From Pegoplata infirma (taxonomy: Eukaryota > Arthropoda > Insecta > Diptera > Anthomyiidae), in NCBI GenBank assembly GCA_963921195.1, contig OY992540.1:36386971-36450970 (forward strand): a DNA stretch of 64,000 nt, given 5' to 3'. The notes under the pieces are model-generated. The model saw only the letters and a list, made by a program, of their open reading frames with translations, ran no database searches and was not told where the DNA came from. The number at the start of each line of letters is the position of its first letter. Within the stretch, counting starts at the first letter, position 1. Made by a program: the position numbers and the translations under genes. Of this stretch, positions 11,560 through 21,345 are shown in pieces.

Positions 11560-13115
11560 CGTAACATGCTTTTATTTTATGGTGTTGCTAAAAGTGGACG
11601 CCCTCTTCCTTTACGTAGGGCGGTATAAGGGAAGGATTCCCACCATAAAAATTAAAAAAGTATTAAATTTGTGGTGTTTTAGAAATTGCAATCGGCGCAT
11701 AAGGTTTTTAGACCAAAATGATCCCAGATAAGATTTTTTGTTATCAGTATAACTTTGCCCATACCGTTATGATAGGTATTAAAAAACACAATTTTTCAGG
11801 AGAGTCAAAAAACTGTTTATTTCGCGTATTATTAGAGTAAATAAAATTCGATATTCTACAATATTTTTTTAAATCAACTACTGAATCTCACATATGATTC
11901 GTTTTTAAAATTTTGCACTATTGGGGGTTTTAGAGGATAGATAGAGGGTTTTGTTTCTCAAAAATATTAAGTACATGAGTGAAAATGATCAGATAGAGGG
12001 TTTTGCATTTTAATAAAAATTGATTATTATGATTTCATTTACGACATCGTTAAATTTTTAACGTAATTTATTAATAATAACGGCTTATAAAAATTCCGAA
12101 ATCGCGGTTTTGGTCCACAGATGCGAGTTTTTAAGACAAAAAATATTTTTTTTACCGAATTCGTCTCAAAAGTTGACAAACTGTTGAGTATGTTATGTAA
12201 AAAATAGTAAAAAAATTAAAAACGCGATTTTGGTCCACAGATGCTGATCAGCATCGGGATTTTTAAGATTATAATTTTTGTTTCATAATGTACACAAAAC
12301 ATCCAAATTTTGAGCCATATTTTTCAAAAAAGTCAAACAAGAATTTTCAGAAAAAATTAGCATCAGTGGACCAAAATCGTGGTTCTGGAATTTTGTTGAC
12401 AAATTCATGTGCAGCATGCAAAAATTCAGTGACGATCCGTGAAGTTGTCACTGGGTGTTCTCTACTTATTTAAAATATAAAATTTATGTATATAAAATAT
12501 GTTTTTCTGGACGTAACACGTTCCCGTTGTAGACAAAGCCTTAGTTTTAATTTTTTTTGTTGACATGCATCCAAAATTAATTTTTCTACTCCATTTATTT
12601 GCGAAATAATGCTTTTTGTTAATTGTCGATGTGGTGAGGCAACAAAATGACAATAAAATAGAATTTAGGCTGCATCTCATTAAAAAATGTACGAAACTAG
12701 TAACATCCCATCTTTACCTATCTCGGGAATGCGTTAGGTACATGAAAACATGAATTTTATACTTAAATTTTCTGTTTTTATAAATTAGAGAACACCCAGT
12801 GACAACTTCACGGACCGTCACTGCAAAAATTAGTATGAAAACATGTAATGCATGATGAAATTATTCCAAAAAATATTTATGAATTAATTATTTGAAAAGA
12901 TAGAGGGTTTTGCATTCAGAAAAATTAATTGTGTAAGAGATAGAGAAACCCAAAAATGCAAATAAAATAGCAAAAAAAAATATTTTTGTTCAGAATTTTA
13001 CACCATAGATGAGGGCCGTTTTACTGAATATTTTGCCATCGAAAAGTCATTTTCGTGAAAATGGAAGATAGAGGGTTTTGAATATAGGCCCTCGACATAC
13101 TTTATTTTGACTTAT
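11560..13115. repeat. Decayed repeat region with an inverted repeat
   Basis: No gene seen. AGATAGAGGGTTTTG occurs near 11940, 11993, 12898 and 13068, and a phrase around TTTTGGTCCACAGATGC twice directly (12110, 12230) with its complement near 12365. An inverted repeat of about 38 bp has arms at 12428-12466 (CAGTGACGATCCGTGAAGTT) and 12788-12826. Probably remains of one or more DNA elements. Confidence 0.55.
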
Positions 13116-13117
13116 TA

Positions 13118-13620
13118 GGTGTGTTCCAGAACTTTCCGGGTAAAGTTCGGTAAAATGAGAGCAAATCAAAAAACCTCTCACGATACCACAAAAATACACA
13201 AAAGTACGGGAACGCTAAAAACCACATTTCAAGCCCAAAATAATAGAAAATGTAAACAAACCAATAACGCTAAAATATTTTCGTAAGAAAAATTACTTTA
13301 AACAAGAAAACAAATTGTAAATGTTTATTTTAATAACAAATTATCATTTTTTGTATTAAAATAACACATTTCCTTGGTTTAGTTCTTTATTTTATTTAAA
13401 TTTCCAATTTGGCTTCACAAAAAAAAACAGCTGTTTTTCAACATCTGACTGTTACCAATTTACCCGAAAAAAAGTGCGGGTAAGTTCGATAAAATGAGAA
13501 ACTTATTTATTCTCTCAAAAACTCTCTCATTTACCCAATTTTTGCGTACGGGAACGCTTTTCGGGCTGGTTTGGGTACCCGCGGGCACCCGCGGTAACGT
13601 TGTGGAACAGACCTATTAAA
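13118..13620. mobile_element. ~500-bp MITE with GGTGTGTTCCAGAAC ends
   Basis: TTAGGTGTGTTCCAGAAC on the left faces GTTGTGGAACAGACCTATTA on the right. Complementary inner blocks (GTAAAGTTCGGTAAAATGAG and GTAAGTTCGATAAAATGAG) support one element. No ORF. Confidence 0.6.
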
Positions 13621-13656
13621 TTCCTATGTCGAATCCGGGAGTTCTGGGAGCTCTAG

Positions 13657-13955
13657 CACAGACTAAATACAGACTCGACAGTAGAGTTTTACAAGAAATA
13701 ATGGGGAAAACTAAGCGACTTTAGGAGAAAACACAGCGGTTTTTAGTCCGTTTTACGCTAACAAGGCAACACTTTCTACGACTTTGGAGTGAGTGAGACA
13801 ACAAAAACCGATCTGGCATCCATTTTTCTTATGGCGCGTTATATCAGTTTTCTCTTTCTAACCTAATTCGTAGAATAATTTGAAAACATTAACCATATGG
13901 TTAAAAAATACTTTTTTGACACCTGTCATATTTGTCGAGTCTGTATTAGTCTGTG
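13657..13955. mobile_element. MITE with 7-bp target duplication, copy A, upstream of gene 3
   Basis: 299 bp. Ends are CACAGACTAAATACAGACTC and the complement ending AGTCTGTG, flanked by the 7-bp direct repeat GCTCTAG (13650-13656 and 13956-13962). Its right end is 90 bp before the gene 3 ATG. Orientation is opposite to copies B, C and D. Confidence 0.9.
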
Positions 13956-13975
13956 GCTCTAGTACAGAACTGTTT

Positions 13976-14045
13976 GCTATCAATGCTCTGTGAATTTCAT
14001 TGCTGTTTATTTTATTCGAATGTACTTTTCTAAAAAGTAAAAAAA
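13976..14045 (+). promoter_or_regulatory. Conserved upstream segment shared by genes 3 and 4
   Basis: GCTATCAATGCTCTGTGAATTT lies 70 bp before the gene 3 ATG; gene 4 has GCTATCAAT, then CTGTGAATTT, 61 bp before its ATG (21285). This is the only similarity seen upstream of the two genes apart from MITE DNA, so it may be core promoter or 5' UTR. No TATA box identified. Confidence 0.45.
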
Positions 14046-15821
14046 ATGAATCAAAATTCCTGCCGTATTTGTCTGGAACTACCTGCAACCCACAGTACAT
14101 GAGTAGTAGTATCACAGAGTTGCATCTGATGGGTGTAAGTATTAGTGACAGCACACGGTGTAACTTTTGACGTTTCATACAAAACGTAAACAAACATCAT
14201 AAATACATGCACAAAAGCTCACACGTACAGGCACACATATACTAGGCAGCGATGATCATTCTGTACTAAAAACCATACCACCATATTGGAAAGTACGCAA
14301 TTAGCACCAGTGTTTGCATACTAGTCTGTACTGTGCTGCAACCATAAATTGGAATGCACAATTAGAAGATTTCTATGAAGTGACCTATAGAGATTGCTAC
14401 TACAAATACACTCAAATAGCAAAAGATGGTAATATTAGCAATAGATCTTAAAAAAAATATACGTAAACAAATTCATATATTTTGTTTAGATATGGATCTA
14501 TTTACTGAAATGTTGTGTGAAAAATGTGGAATAGATTTAAGAAACGTCCACTATTTTATACAAAAAGCACTGGAGTCTCATAACATTCTCCAACACACAT
14601 TCAACGAAATTTCCAAAACTAGAGTAATTAAAGAGGAAAATGAATTGTTGCAGGTGGTGGCCAATGAAGCTGAGGAATTTGAAACGGTATTATTCGAACA
14701 ATCATCAATAGAAGAAACTAACAATGAAGAAAACAAAGACCTATTACAAGCATTACCGGATCAAACACCAGAAGAAAAACCAAAAGGGAAAAGAAAAATT
14801 GTCAAAAAACCAAGAGTACCAAAAATTAAATTAGAAAAATATGAAGGTCTTTTAGTAGATTCTGAAAAGTTAATTGATATTCCACAAACTTCAATAAATG
14901 TTAACTCAACGGAGGAGAAAGTTGTGGAAACATGTAAAAAGTTGCCTAGGAAGAAAACCCCCGTAATGTGCCAATATTGTTGTAAGTTAAATTTTGCCCA
15001 CGCATTGATAACCACATGTAATACATATTACACTGTAAAATACGATGTGTATTTCTTAAATCTTATTTTTTTAGCGAAATTTATAAATTATGATTACATC
15101 AAATTACATGAAAAATCTCACCAAGAACATAGACCACGCAAAGAGACATGTCCTAAATGTGGTGTTAAGTTGTATGATAAAAAATCCATGACTGTGCATA
15201 TGTTAATTCATAAAGAAAATCGCAAAAAGTTAAAATGTGAATTTTGTGACAAGGAATACTATAATCGCGGCGCACTTAATGTACACCGACGAATACATTT
15301 GGGAACAATGGTACCATGTCCCATATGTGGTAAAGAGTTTTGTCGGCAGGTGGATGTGGACAAGCATAATATTGCAGCACATTCTTCTACCCTCATCGCC
15401 TCTGATGCTAAAAAAGTTAGGAATTTAGATTTGTTTAAAAAAACTTAATATGTAAAATTGTATTTATTTTATTATTTTTTAGAAGAAAACCTAAATAGAG
15501 TGTAAAGATTGTGGCAAAAATATAATTTCTCATCGTTGGAAGGCTCATCATGTTAGACATTTAAAACAATTTCAAATGAAATGTGCTTTGTGTGACAAGC
15601 ATTTTATGACCAGAAAATCGTAAGGAATATCTAGTGAAAACTACATATGTAAAAAAAGTAATTTATTTATATTTTTTAGATGTACTCAACATGTGAGGAG
15701 GCAACACCACAAGACCAAAGAAGATTTTAAACAAGTCATAATTGTTTTAGGAGATTATGATAAGCGAGTTTCCCATTTATTAACTCAACAAACAGAGAAA
15801 GTAAAAACAATATTGGAATAA
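14046..15821 (+). pseudogene. ZAD-type C2H2 zinc-finger gene 3, broken by a MITE and a nonsense codon
   Basis: Same plan as gene 2. ZAD exon 14046..14428 is split by a 245-bp insertion (14091-14335) that puts a stop at 14100; without it the frame runs on cleanly. Further exons: 14490..14981, 15075..15415, 15483..15619 and 15680..15821 (end TAA). Cys pairs CRIC and CEKC of the ZAD and all six fingers are present, yet TAA at 15492 interrupts exon 4 where genes 1, 2 and 5 have Tyr, cutting off fingers 5 and 6. Shifting the acceptor to the AG at 15497-15498 changes the frame, so it does not help. An ORF from 14426 reads through the short intron into fingers 1-4, so a truncated product without intact ZAD is conceivable. 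No other frameshift seen, so the loss may be recent. Confidence 0.82.
14091..14335. mobile_element. 245-bp MITE inside the ZAD exon of gene 3
   Basis: Ends CACAGTACATGAGTAG and the complement ending TAGTCTGTACTGTG; flanked by the 8-bp direct repeat CTGCAACC at 14083-14090 and 14336-14343. The 8-bp duplication suggests hAT or P-type transposition. It begins CACAGTAC, so it is probably not the 7-bp-duplication family at 13657. Confidence 0.88.
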
Positions 15822-16280
15822 ATTAAAAGAAAGCCCAAGGTCTGTTTTTATTTCCTCATCGTATTTAAGAATTTTTAGACACCACAAAAAAAAAAAAAAA
15901 CAGGTACGAAAATTATAGTCGGTCAAGACCGGCCATATAATACCCTACACCAGAGTTTCCCGGAAAATGTAAAACAGTCCCATGTTCATACATGGACTGA
16001 CTAGATCTATATCCGACCGACCATATAATACCCTACACCAGAGTTTCCCGGAAAATGTTAAACAGTTCAAGTTCATACATGGACTGATTAGATGTATATT
16101 TTGTCAATAAGTAAAAAACACTCACAAATCAAATTTGAGTAAAAAAGGCTTCTTTTTGTTGACAATAAACAGCCTTAACTGAATATCGGGTGAAATTTTC
16201 CCATGGGGCCTAATTCCAAAAATGGTCCGATGATAATCAGATTTGAAAAGGTTAATACGCGTTAAACATACACAAACATA
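15822..16280. repeat. ~90-bp direct repeat after gene 3
   Basis: Two adjacent copies of about 90 bp (15931-16020 and 16021-16110) share CCATATAATACCCTACACCA and CATACATGGACTGA. The rest is AT-rich and belongs to a dispersed repeat continuing beyond the next element. No gene seen. Confidence 0.6.
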
Positions 16281-17101
16281 CCCAGGCAGAAACTGCCAAC
16301 CGTTCCAAAGAAAAAGTTTCGGCAAAGCACTTTATTTTTTGTGTAGAAGGTAGTATGAATTCGAAAAAGTGCTTTCCAAGCGCTTTGCCAATGCTTTTCT
16401 ATTTAAATCCGTTCAAAGTATAAATTTTTTATTAAAATTTATTAATTTTCATAACAATTGGAATATTTTTTATTTCCCTGCAGGATAAGTGGCCGGTCCT
16501 TGAAGTTCTCATGATATGTCACTTATACACAATGACCTACCTATTACAAACTTGACACCTTTTATATAAAAATACCTGTTTCATTCGAGAGGAAGTGTCT
16601 TAAACTCCGGATACATCACCCTTAAACTCCGGATACATACCCGTTTCGGTTCAATACACCACTTTTTTTCGGGACTTTTCCAAATTTTTTCCTAAAAGCA
16701 TTTTTAATAAATTTTTTATTCCAAAACGCAAAGAAAACTGCAAACAAATTTTTTCTGGGACTTAGAAAATTGTTCAAAATTTTTTTATCTTAATAAATAA
16801 GTCAATAATTTTTTTATCCTAATTTTTTATTCAAATAAACACCAAAAAAAGTTGTGTCTTATGGACTTATGTATACAATTTAGATACGTCCCATTTTTTT
16901 GTTCTAAAAGTGCTATAATAGTACCATATTTTTTGTTTTTAAAGCGCTTTCAAAGCGCTTTAAAATAGCAACGGCATACCGTTTACCGTGGTTATCATTT
17001 TGAACGCTGGGAGAGTACTAAAATGTGATGCTTTCCCAGCACACAAGCGACCATAAAAGGTACTTTGCCAGCGCTCTCCCGTTCGTATTTTTCTGCCTGG
17101 G
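16281..17101. mobile_element. TA-flanked element with CCCAGGCAGAAA ends
   Basis: 821 bp. CCCAGGCAGAAA at 16281 and its complement TTTCTGCCTGGG ending at 17101, TA on both sides. AAGCGCTTT motifs near both ends (about 16375 and 16940). It holds AAGTGGCCGGTCCTTG at 16490, complement of a piece at 33807 in gene 5. No ORF. Confidence 0.7.
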
Positions 17102-17103
17102 TA

Positions 17104-17540
17104 GTTTTAAATAAATATTTTATATTTTCATGAAATTTGAGAGATTTATGTGAAAATCGGGAAGGTAATTTGTGTGGGGGCTACAAGAAGAACTGGTCCG
17201 ATTTCTTTAAAATTCAGAATGGTGATTTGTGTAGATGAAACATGATTACCTGCAAAATTTTGAAAATATACCTATTATTTCAATAGGCTTCGTCCTTGGG
17301 CAAAAAGAGGCTTAAGTTTGAAATTTCAAGTCAATTGTTTAAAAATTGCGACCTGTATCGTGTTTACACCGTTTACATGGACAAACAGACAGACGGACGG
17401 ACATAACTAAATCGACTCAAAAAGTGATTCAGAGACGATCGGTTTACCCTAAAGTAGGTCTAGGACCAATATTTCGGGTAGTTACAAACATTAGCACAAA
17501 CTCATTCTACCCTGTACCACAAAGTACAGTAGTATCATAA
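17104..17540. repeat. Dispersed fly repeat with CAGACAGACGGACGGACAT
   Basis: Non-coding sequence resembling the host DNA of the element at 16281. The CAGACGGACGGACAT signature recurs, with CGATCGGTTTACCCTAAAGT downstream. Superfamily not assigned. Confidence 0.5.
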
Positions 17541-17544
17541 AGGC

Positions 17545-17872
17545 TTATGCCTTTATGATACTTGTTTTTTCAAGTTACTTGTTGCTGTATTTATTAGGAG
17601 GTCTGTTTGTTTATTTAAATTTCTTACTATTTTTACTACAACTGGAAATTTTTGTTTACTTTTTGTACTAAAAATTTCCAGCTGTAGTAAAAGTAGTAAA
17701 AAGGAGTAGATTGTAGTAAGGTAGACGAACAGACATAAGGATTTTCTATGGGAATTACGATAAATTCAAAATTTTTGGTTGAAGTTATCGAAATTTTTAT
17801 AGAGAAACCCTAATAAATGCAGCAACAAGTAACTTGAAAAAAGCAAGTATCATACGCACTTTAATAAAAAAA
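17545..17872. mobile_element. Hairpin MITE with TATGATACTTG ends, copy 1, carrying a nested MITE
   Basis: Left end TTATGCCTTTATGATACTTG, right end CAAGTATCATACGCACTTTA, inner arms CAAGTTACTTGTTGCTG and complement. Compared with the intact copy at 44824, about 145 bp is inserted after TTTATTAGG (17598-17742), itself a hairpin with GGTCTGTTTGTTT and AACAGAC ends and a repeated TACTACA core. A third, diverged copy is at 22497-22580. Confidence 0.75.
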
Positions 17873-18374
17873 AAATCATTTATGCCGAACAAAGTTTTCT
17901 GTGATATTTGTATCATGCTCTGGAATGGGTTCAACAACGAACAAATTGCGGGTTTAACCCTTTTTAAAGAAAGGATAACGATGTCACAGAAAGGAAAAAA
18001 CTATAAAATATAAGTGAGTGAGTCATTTATTTTTTGCGTGAGTTTGCGTGATTAGATTTTTTGAATTGCCCAATTTTTTTTTTAATTTTTTGTAAAAATT
18101 TTTTTTTGGGATTTTTTTTTTCTTTTTGGTAAGAAAATTTTATTGCGTGAATAGATTTTGAGTGACTCACGCGTGAGCGTGAGTAAGTTTTTTATTACTC
18201 ACGTGAATGTGAGTGAGTAATAAAAATCGAACAGTGGATCAAAATGGCTTAAAACAGAAAAATAATGTTCTTGAAAATTATTTTATGAGAATATCATAAT
18301 TTTTGTAAAGCAAAAATTGCCTCGAGCTAGTATTAACCTGATATTTTTTTTTTTTTTTGATTTTCAGTTATAAA
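17873..18374. other. AT-rich intergenic DNA with GTGAGTGAG tracts
   Basis: No gene. A run of GTGAGTGA, GCGTGAG and ACTCACG motifs between 18010 and 18215 forms short palindromes; related motifs occur near 47040. Confidence 0.4.
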
Positions 18375-18399
18375 TTAGTTTTGGTTAAAAAAAAATGAG

Positions 18400-18666
18400 T
18401 ATACCCCCTTACTAAAACCACAATATGGGGGTATACTCACTTTGCCAATACGTATGTAACTCATCGCAACATCGGTCGGGGACCACATAAAGTATATCAT
18501 GGGAGAGTGATCGAATTTAAGACATTGTTTCCGTCTATAGAAAGCACTATGCAGTCTGAAACAAAAGAGATATTTGTTTCGAAAATGTCTTATGGTCTTA
18601 GGTTGGTCAAGTTCGTATATGGGCAAAGTCGGACCAGGGGGTAATATAAAATGTAATTCTATTAGT
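18400..18666. repeat. Dispersed repeat (GGGGGTATACTCACTTTG family)
   Basis: Contains TATACTCACTTTGCCAATAC, then CATCGGTCGGGGACCACATA and a track resembling the copies at 40045, 46480 and 63495. MITE copy B is inserted near its end. Confidence 0.6.
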
Positions 18667-18673
18667 CTAACAC

Positions 18674-21159
18674 CACAGACTAATACAGACTCGACATAAG
18701 TGACAGGTGTCAAAAAAGAATTCTTTAACCATATGGTTATTATTTTCAAATTATTCTACGAATTAGGTTAGAAAGAGAAAACTGATATAACGCGCCATAA
18801 GAAAAATGGATGCCAGATCGGTTTTTGTTGTTTCACTCACTCCTAAGTCGTAGAAAGTATTGCCATGTTAGCGTAAAACGGACTAAAAACCGCTGTGTTT
18901 TCTCCTAAAATCGCTTAGTTTTTCCCCATTTTTTCTTATAAAACTCTACACGCAAAAAAAAATCTGTGTCGGAGTGAGCAAAAATCTGGCATAATTTTAC
19001 CAAAAATATGCTAAAACTACAACCGACGAAGTAGTTTTCGTAATTCAGCCAAAACACTTATGTAAAAAATTTTGAAGAAAATGCTAATGCTATTTAAGCA
19101 AAAACTTGGTAAAATATACCAAAAGAAATATGGTGAAATATACCAAATTATTAGAAAAGGTGACTAAAAATAATGCTAAAAATTACCACATTTATGCTAA
19201 AATAAATTTTCTATAAAATTTTTGTAAAAATTTGTATATTTGTTGAATTTAAAATGTTCACAGAATAAATCCATATTAATATAATAAATGTTGTGTAGGA
19301 TTTTATTTACCACCGACCAACTGACCCTTTATGTACAATTTTCTCCAATTGAGAAACTGACTGCTGCCTACGCTTTTTCTTGAAGTGAAGGATCCGCTAT
19401 AGCTTCATGAATTTATTTAAAAGCATCCTGTAAAAATAGAAAATTATTACAAAACATAAATTTTTAATTTAAAAAACTAGTAAACCCCATTGGTCTTTTG
19501 GTTAGGAGGAACACTTACTTTGTGATTCCATTTGTAACTCATCAAAACAGGTCTGGACTCCATTGGCTTTGCTATATAAATGAGTTTTTAGGTTTTAATT
19601 TTATAACTAAAGGGAGGACTGATGCCCACGCTCTTTATTGTAGTGAAGGATTCGCCATAGCTTCAAAAATTTATTTAGCAGTACCCTGTAAAAATAGAAA
19701 ATTATTACCAAACACTAATTTTTAACTAAAAATCTATTAAACCTTATTGGTGTCTTCGGAATAGGTGTATACTCACTTTACCATTCCATTTGTAATTACC
19801 AAACACTAATTTTTAACTAAAAATCTATTAAACCTTATTGGTGTCTTCGGAATAGGTGTATACTCACTTTACCATTCCATTTGAAATTCCATTGTACAAT
19901 CGTCAATATTATATATTACCCACACACTACACTCAACCAAAAATCATTGTATTCCCAAAGAAAATCGTTGTAAATTCAACAGAAATCATTGTTGATTTTG
20001 ACCCTACAAATATTTATGTTGATTTCAATAAAAATTGTTGTCAGTTTTTGTAAAAGTTGATCAACTCGTTTTTTTGTAAATCAACTCGTATTTTTTGTAA
20101 ACTCAACTCATATTTTTGTTGATATAAGAAATTTTATTAATAAAAAAAAGCTTGTTGTTATTTGTAAATATTCTTTTATTAAGTATAAATCACAATATTT
20201 TTTAGAATTATCACCGGCTTTTAAAGCTGCAATATTTTAACACAAGATTTTCTCACACTCTTCGTTTATTTATGTTATGCACTCGTAAGCCATTCTCCAG
20301 TTTTCTAATGACACCAAATCAAAAACCTTAAAAAAAACAAAAAAAATTATAATATAGTATGAATACATAAAGTAATCAATGTATTTTATTACTTACCAAA
20401 TATTTACAGATCAGAATCTGATCATCAGATCCTATTTTTATTTATTTTTATAGTATTAAATATTTTTATAAGAAACAAACACATAAAATAATTTTATAAG
20501 AGACAAACAAATTTCAAACATTGCTACCAACTTGATAATACAAAAATGAACGAACAGGGTTGTTTTTTCTTTTTTTGGTTTTATCTATTGAATTCTGTAT
20601 AAGCGTTGTAAATAGTTGATTCAATTTTACTGATTATTCAACGATATCAACATTAATTTTTGTTGAATACGGCAATATTCTGTAAAACTTGATCTACAAT
20701 GGGTTTACTAATTTTTCTACTAAGATATTTCTATGAGTGTATCAATATAATTGAATATTGTACATAATATTGCGTCGTCTGTAGGTACCTTTAAAAAACT
20801 AATTATTTATTTTTATTTATTAATTTATTTTATTTATCAATTTCCTTTTTACGTTTTTATAACACAAAAAATAAACGAAGCACGCACACAAAAATACAAA
20901 AATACTGTATTTGTATATTTTTTTTTTGTTGTTTTCTTTCGATAAATTTTTGTGCAAGCAATTTGCGTTATTGTGCAAGCTACTTGGTTATTTTACATAA
21001 AAAACTAATTATGTTACTTTAACATCGACAAGCATAATTTTAGCAAAAATTTGGTAAAAAATTTTTTTTGGTATGAAAAAAGTTTTACCAAGTAGGATTG
21101 CTCAATCTGACACAGATTTTTTTTTTGCGTGTACTGTCGAGTCTGTATTTAGTCTGTGC
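18674..21159. mobile_element. 7-bp-duplication MITE, copy B, split by a nested element
   Basis: CACAGACTAATACAGACTC at 18674 and AGTCTGTG ending 21159, flanked by CTAACAC at 18667-18673 and 21160-21166. The MITE itself is about 310 bp; the remainder is the element at 18959-21132 inserted at a TA. Confidence 0.88.
18959..21132. mobile_element. 2.2-kb TA-flanked element with CACGCAAAAA ends
   Basis: CACGCAAAAAAAAATCTGTG at 18959 faces the complement ending TTTTTTGCGTG at 21132, with TA on each side; the intact MITE copies prove the empty site. It encloses a tandem duplication of about 95 bp (19700-19890, CCAAACACTAATTTTTAACT), an AT-rich middle part rich in TTGTTGATTT-like motifs, and at 20750-20795 a piece of the MITE found whole at 27065. 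No transposase ORF. Confidence 0.82.
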
Positions 21160-21204
21160 TAACACCTTAAAAAGCCCCTAAAAAATCAAACACAAAAAAT
21201 TAAC

Positions 21205-21264
21205 ATATGGTTCAAGAATACATTTTTGACATCTGTCATAAGTGTAGCGTCTATTTAGTCTGTG
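21205..21264. mobile_element. 5'-truncated copy E of the 7-bp-duplication MITE, upstream of gene 4
   Basis: Only the last ~60 bp survive: ATTAACATATGGTT, TTTTTGACATCTGTCATAAG and TTTAGTCTGTG. It has the same orientation as copy A and ends 21 bp before GCTATCAAT, the same spacing as copy A before gene 3. Confidence 0.8.
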
Positions 21265-21345
21265 TCGGTGCTCACAGTTCAAATGCTATCAATTAACTGT
21301 GAATTTTTGGTTTGTTTATACAATTTGGAAAATAATTTTTACAAC

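Noticed and set aside
12288..12680. Two short ORFs around 12.3-12.7 kb
   Set aside because: They cross the arms of an inverted repeat, have no domain and no paralogue in the window.
13858..14193. 111-codon minus-strand ORF before gene 3
   Set aside because: Made of MITE copy A and the insertion in gene 3; a similar fragment appears at each MITE copy.
21262..21345. Upstream in-frame ATG for gene 4
   Set aside because: It lies at the end of MITE copy E and the extra residues are not shared with other members.
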